Part shown: piece by piece, positions 62,386 through 64,000 of the stretch
Numbering within the stretch: position 1 is the first letter of the stretch
How the letters are laid out: each line of letters starts with the position of its first letter
Assembly (NCBI GenBank): GCA_027032075.1
Contig: JALVOC010000098.1
Location: 50,278-114,277, forward strand
Length of the DNA: 64,000 nt
Source: Chromatiales bacterium
GTDB lineage: Bacteria > Pseudomonadota > Gammaproteobacteria > UBA6429 > Thiohalophilaceae
Direction of reading: 5' to 3'
Translations under genes and position numbers: made by a program
The notes under the pieces: generated by a model
The model's database searches: none
What the model was told of the DNA's origin: nothing
What the model saw: only the letters and a program-made list of their open reading frames with translations

Positions 62386-63261
62386 ATGGATACATTTAAT
62401 CGACAGGCACTGTTATTGGGAGAGGAAGGTCAGCAGATTCTTTCTGGGCTGACAGGTGTTATCGTTGGTTCAGGTGGTATTAGCTCAATAGCGGCAATTG
62501 AACTTGCTCATTGTGGTATTGGACGATTGATTTTGGTGGATAGTGATGTAATGGAAGAATCAAATCGACCCAGGATCATAGGATCCAGACCATCCGATGT
62601 TAATAATATGGTCGCCAAGGTTGAGGTAGTAAGGCGATATATTAATGATTCAATGCCTGAGTGTGATGTTCAGGCTTATCAGAGGGATATAGAAGATACA
62701 TCAATACGTGAAGAGATCATTGGCGCGGACTTTATTGTAGTTGGAACTGATAATGCTACAAGCCGTGCTTATGTCAATGAGATTTGTCATCGATATTATG
62801 TACCGGTTCTTGATTTGGGTGTTGAATTTGTAGCTCCGGATGGCCAAATTCATAACGATGTTGGAAAAATAAACTTGATGTTGCCTGGAACTCCCTGCCT
62901 TTGGTGTACAGGTCATATTTCAGGTGAATTGCTCGCGGCAGAGGCATTGCCAAGGGATGAGGCAAGAAAGAGAGCTGAGGAAGGTTATTTTCGTGATGTC
63001 CATATTCGTCAGCCCTCTATGATGCCCTTCAACGGTGAAATAGCTTCTCGTGGTGTTCAGTTGCTAATTCTCCTTTTTACTGGATTGGTGGATGTCGATG
63101 TGGAGCTTTTTGAGCAACGAAGTTTCCTTGGCATAAATGGCCGAAAACCCATACAACTGGTGAGAAAACGTTACATTAATGATTGCCCGTTTTGCTCGCC
63201 ACTGGGGAGTGTGCTAGGAGCAGGTGACGGAACTCCCTACATAATTGCCAGCAAGCTATGA
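62386..63261 (+). CDS. E1/ThiF-like adenylating enzyme of the ubiquitin-like cassette
   Basis: 291 aa; starts 1 bp after the JAMM gene's stop. Adenylation motifs intact: GVIVGSGGISSIAAIELA (GxGG loop at 28-31), VDSDVMEESNRPR (Asp52, Asp54, Arg63), Lys78 and VVGTDNATSR (Asp122). Zinc site Cys171/174 (CLWC) and Cys267/270 (CPFC). Between the two Cys pairs there is no Cys at all; the position where MoeB or UBA1 relatives carry the thioester Cys reads RQPSMMPFNGEIASRG. It should therefore activate a Ubl C-terminus as an adenylate and pass it on by a non-Cys route, or directly. Confidence 0.85.
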   Translation: MDTFNRQALLLGEEGQQILSGLTGVIVGSGGISSIAAIELAHCGIGRLILVDSDVMEESNRPRIIGSRPSDVNNMVAKVEVVRRYINDSMPECDVQAYQRDIEDTSIREEIIGADFIVVGTDNATSRAYVNEICHRYYVPVLDLGVEFVAPDGQIHNDVGKINLMLPGTPCLWCTGHISGELLAAEALPRDEARKRAEEGYFRDVHIRQPSMMPFNGEIASRGVQLLILLFTGLVDVDVELFEQRSFLGINGRKPIQLVRKRYINDCPFCSPLGSVLGAGDGTPYIIASKL

Positions 63262-63315
63262 AAGCATATTGACACCCTGTAGGCTTGGGTAGACGGACAT
63301 CCCAGAAGTCACCCT
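63262..63315. other. Tail of the cassette
   Basis: Short spacer without gene; no clear terminator before the IS-derived repeat. Confidence 0.3.
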
Positions 63316-63387
63316 TGACCGGCCCAAGATTTTCCTCCAGTTGCTTAAGTCTAACATTTCAACTGGACGAAAATCTTGGGCCGGTCA
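63316..63387. repeat. 72-bp MITE-like derivative of the island IS
   Basis: Perfect 19-bp terminal inverted repeats: TGACCGGCCCAAGATTTTC (63316-63334) and its complement (63369-63387). The inner and right part (63331-63387) is identical to the end of the decayed IS at 58256-58312. It is thus the IS shrunk to its two ends. Confidence 0.85.
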
Positions 63388-63683
63388 GGAGCTTCAGCTC
63401 GATTCCCTGGCTAAGCAGAAGGGGAATGTACTCCCTGTCGATGGTGACATAGGTGATACCCATAGCTTGCTCTGCTGAATGATTGTTACAGTAACCGTAG
63501 GCTAACAGTCACCAAATGGCAACGATTATACATTTATATAATTTTCAAATTGTGCCCATAAGAAGCGGTCTTGAACGTTATAATACGTCGTGTGCGGGGT
63601 CGCCAAATTGTAAAAATAACACCAATTAACAACTAGTTATGTTGTTTTGGTCAAATAAAGACCGTATACCATGTTGCCCTCCG
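63388..63683. other. Remnant region before the right att site
   Basis: On the minus strand ATGGGTATCACC... (63380s-63460) reads MGITYVTIDREYIPLL and runs into the IS-derived repeat, so a small gene end may have been cut off there. The rest (63480-63670) is AT-rich without a gene. Confidence 0.3.
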
Positions 63684-63720
63684 GAGGTCAGAGGTTCGAA
63701 TCCTCTCGGGCGCGCCATTT
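63684..63720 (+). other. Right attachment site (attR)
   Basis: Exact 37-bp copy of the tRNA-Arg 3' end (57050-57086). Immediately upstream (63673-63683) the anticodon-arm sequence TGCCCTCCGGAG also matches, but six bases (CAGAGG) of the tRNA are missing, so this copy is not a functional tRNA. Confidence 0.85.
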
Positions 63721-63754
63721 CGACTTTTTTAGCAAAAGTATCGCGCCCACCCCT

Positions 63755-63855
63755 CGGATTTCCAGACAAAAGGAAGTCTTTTCCCGCGTCGTGATTGACG
63801 CCCAACTCAAGGACGTCGGCTGGGATTTGACTGAGGGGACGAGCGTCCGCTACTT
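63755..63855 (+). pseudogene. Fragment of a type I restriction endonuclease (hsdR) start
   Basis: One frame reads RQKEVFSRVVIDAQLKDVGW followed by DLTEGTSVRY, which is the typical N-terminus of an HsdR family (FSR-x2-IDAQLKD-x-GW-x-LTDG-x-SVRFE). After that the similarity ends and the sequence runs into the 3' side of the RRM gene. Probably a remnant of another island at the same tRNA. Confidence 0.6.
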
Positions 63856-63877
63856 ACGGGTAGCGGTTGCCCGGCTT

Positions 63878-64000
63878 TCAGCGGCGCCTGCCCTTGTGAC
63901 CCCTGGCACGCGATTCCTCGAACTTGACGCGCAAAAGGCTGCCCTCGAACGACTTGCCGTTCAGGCCGGCAATGGCAGCGCGGGCTTCATGGCCTTCCAT
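63878..64000 (-). CDS. RNA-binding (RRM) protein, C-terminal end
   Basis: Frame runs off the right end of the window, so only the last 40 codons are here. MEGHEARAAIAGLNGKSFEG followed by LLRVKFEESRARGHKGRRR contains the last beta strand and RNP-like segment (LRVKFE) of an RRM domain with a short basic tail, as in small bacterial RRM/cold-induced RNA-binding proteins. The 5' end is outside. Confidence 0.75.
   Translation of the reverse strand: MEGHEARAAIAGLNGKSFEGSLLRVKFEESRARGHKGRRR

Noticed and set aside
60985..63261. CBASS operon
   Set aside because: A JAMM protein and an E1-like protein also occur in CBASS, but there is no cyclic nucleotide synthase (CD-NTase) and the first gene carries ubiquitin-like domains.

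Overview
The window comes from a gammaproteobacterial chromosome of moderate to high GC. The evidence is its housekeeping genes (sucB-lpd, engB, diheme cytochrome c4, dsbA, ppk-ppx, tusE, efpL, tex, greB, tcdA) and a gene order, engB / cytochrome c5 / cytochrome c4 / dsbA / endonuclease-phosphatase family / diguanylate cyclase, that I recall from Pseudomonas aeruginosa (PA5492 to PA5487). The mix of soluble c-type cytochromes, a DsrC/TusE-family protein, NAD-dependent formate dehydrogenase, FNR-like boxes and polyphosphate enzymes suits a versatile respiratory, possibly sulfur-oxidising, lineage. No sulfur-oxidation operon is present, so lifestyle is inference.

Layout. 1-5.6 kb: end of the 2-oxoglutarate dehydrogenase operon, then a phosphate-binding-like periplasmic protein paired with a GGDEF-EAL protein. 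5.7-6.1 kb: two tandem small-RNA candidates convergent with engB, the place where spf (Spot 42) or ersA lies in other gammaproteobacteria. 6-14 kb: cytochromes c5 and c4, DsbA, an acetolactate-synthase-like enzyme, an EEP hydrolase and a diguanylate cyclase. 14-20 kb: an OlsF-like acyltransferase, ppk1 convergent with ppx, and tusE. 20.8-26.9 kb: a formate operon (NuoE-NuoF fusion, molybdopterin catalytic subunit, membrane protein, Spy-like protein, FocA-type channel). 27-56 kb: a mosaic of small operons (CBS pair, DsrE-like protein, tetraheme cytochrome, SleB-like hydrolase, EfpL, NfeD-slipin, thioredoxin-propeller, ABC-F, ParB-like, DUF2235, Tex, MMPL, GreB, TatD, TcdA).

This backbone carries at least ten copies or fragments of one palindromic MITE-like repeat with CTAAATA ends. 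Several lie exactly at gene 3' ends, supply the stop codon or C-terminal residues of the host gene, and in one case cut off a DksA/TraR-type gene.

57.0-63.7 kb is a 6.6-kb AT-richer island bounded by tRNA-Arg(CCG) and a 37-bp direct repeat of the tRNA 3' end. It has no integrase. It carries a decayed IS3-type element, a small-ORF plus membrane-protein pair, an XRE repressor with an ImmA/IrrE-type protease, and a three-gene ubiquitin-like cassette: tandem ubiquitin-like domains fused to an E2-like domain, a JAMM peptidase, and a ThiF/E1-like adenylating enzyme. The E1 and E2 domains appear to lack the usual catalytic cysteines. This cassette is the best candidate for an unusual and poorly described system here. 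A decayed hsdR start beyond the right att site and the end of an RRM gene close the window.
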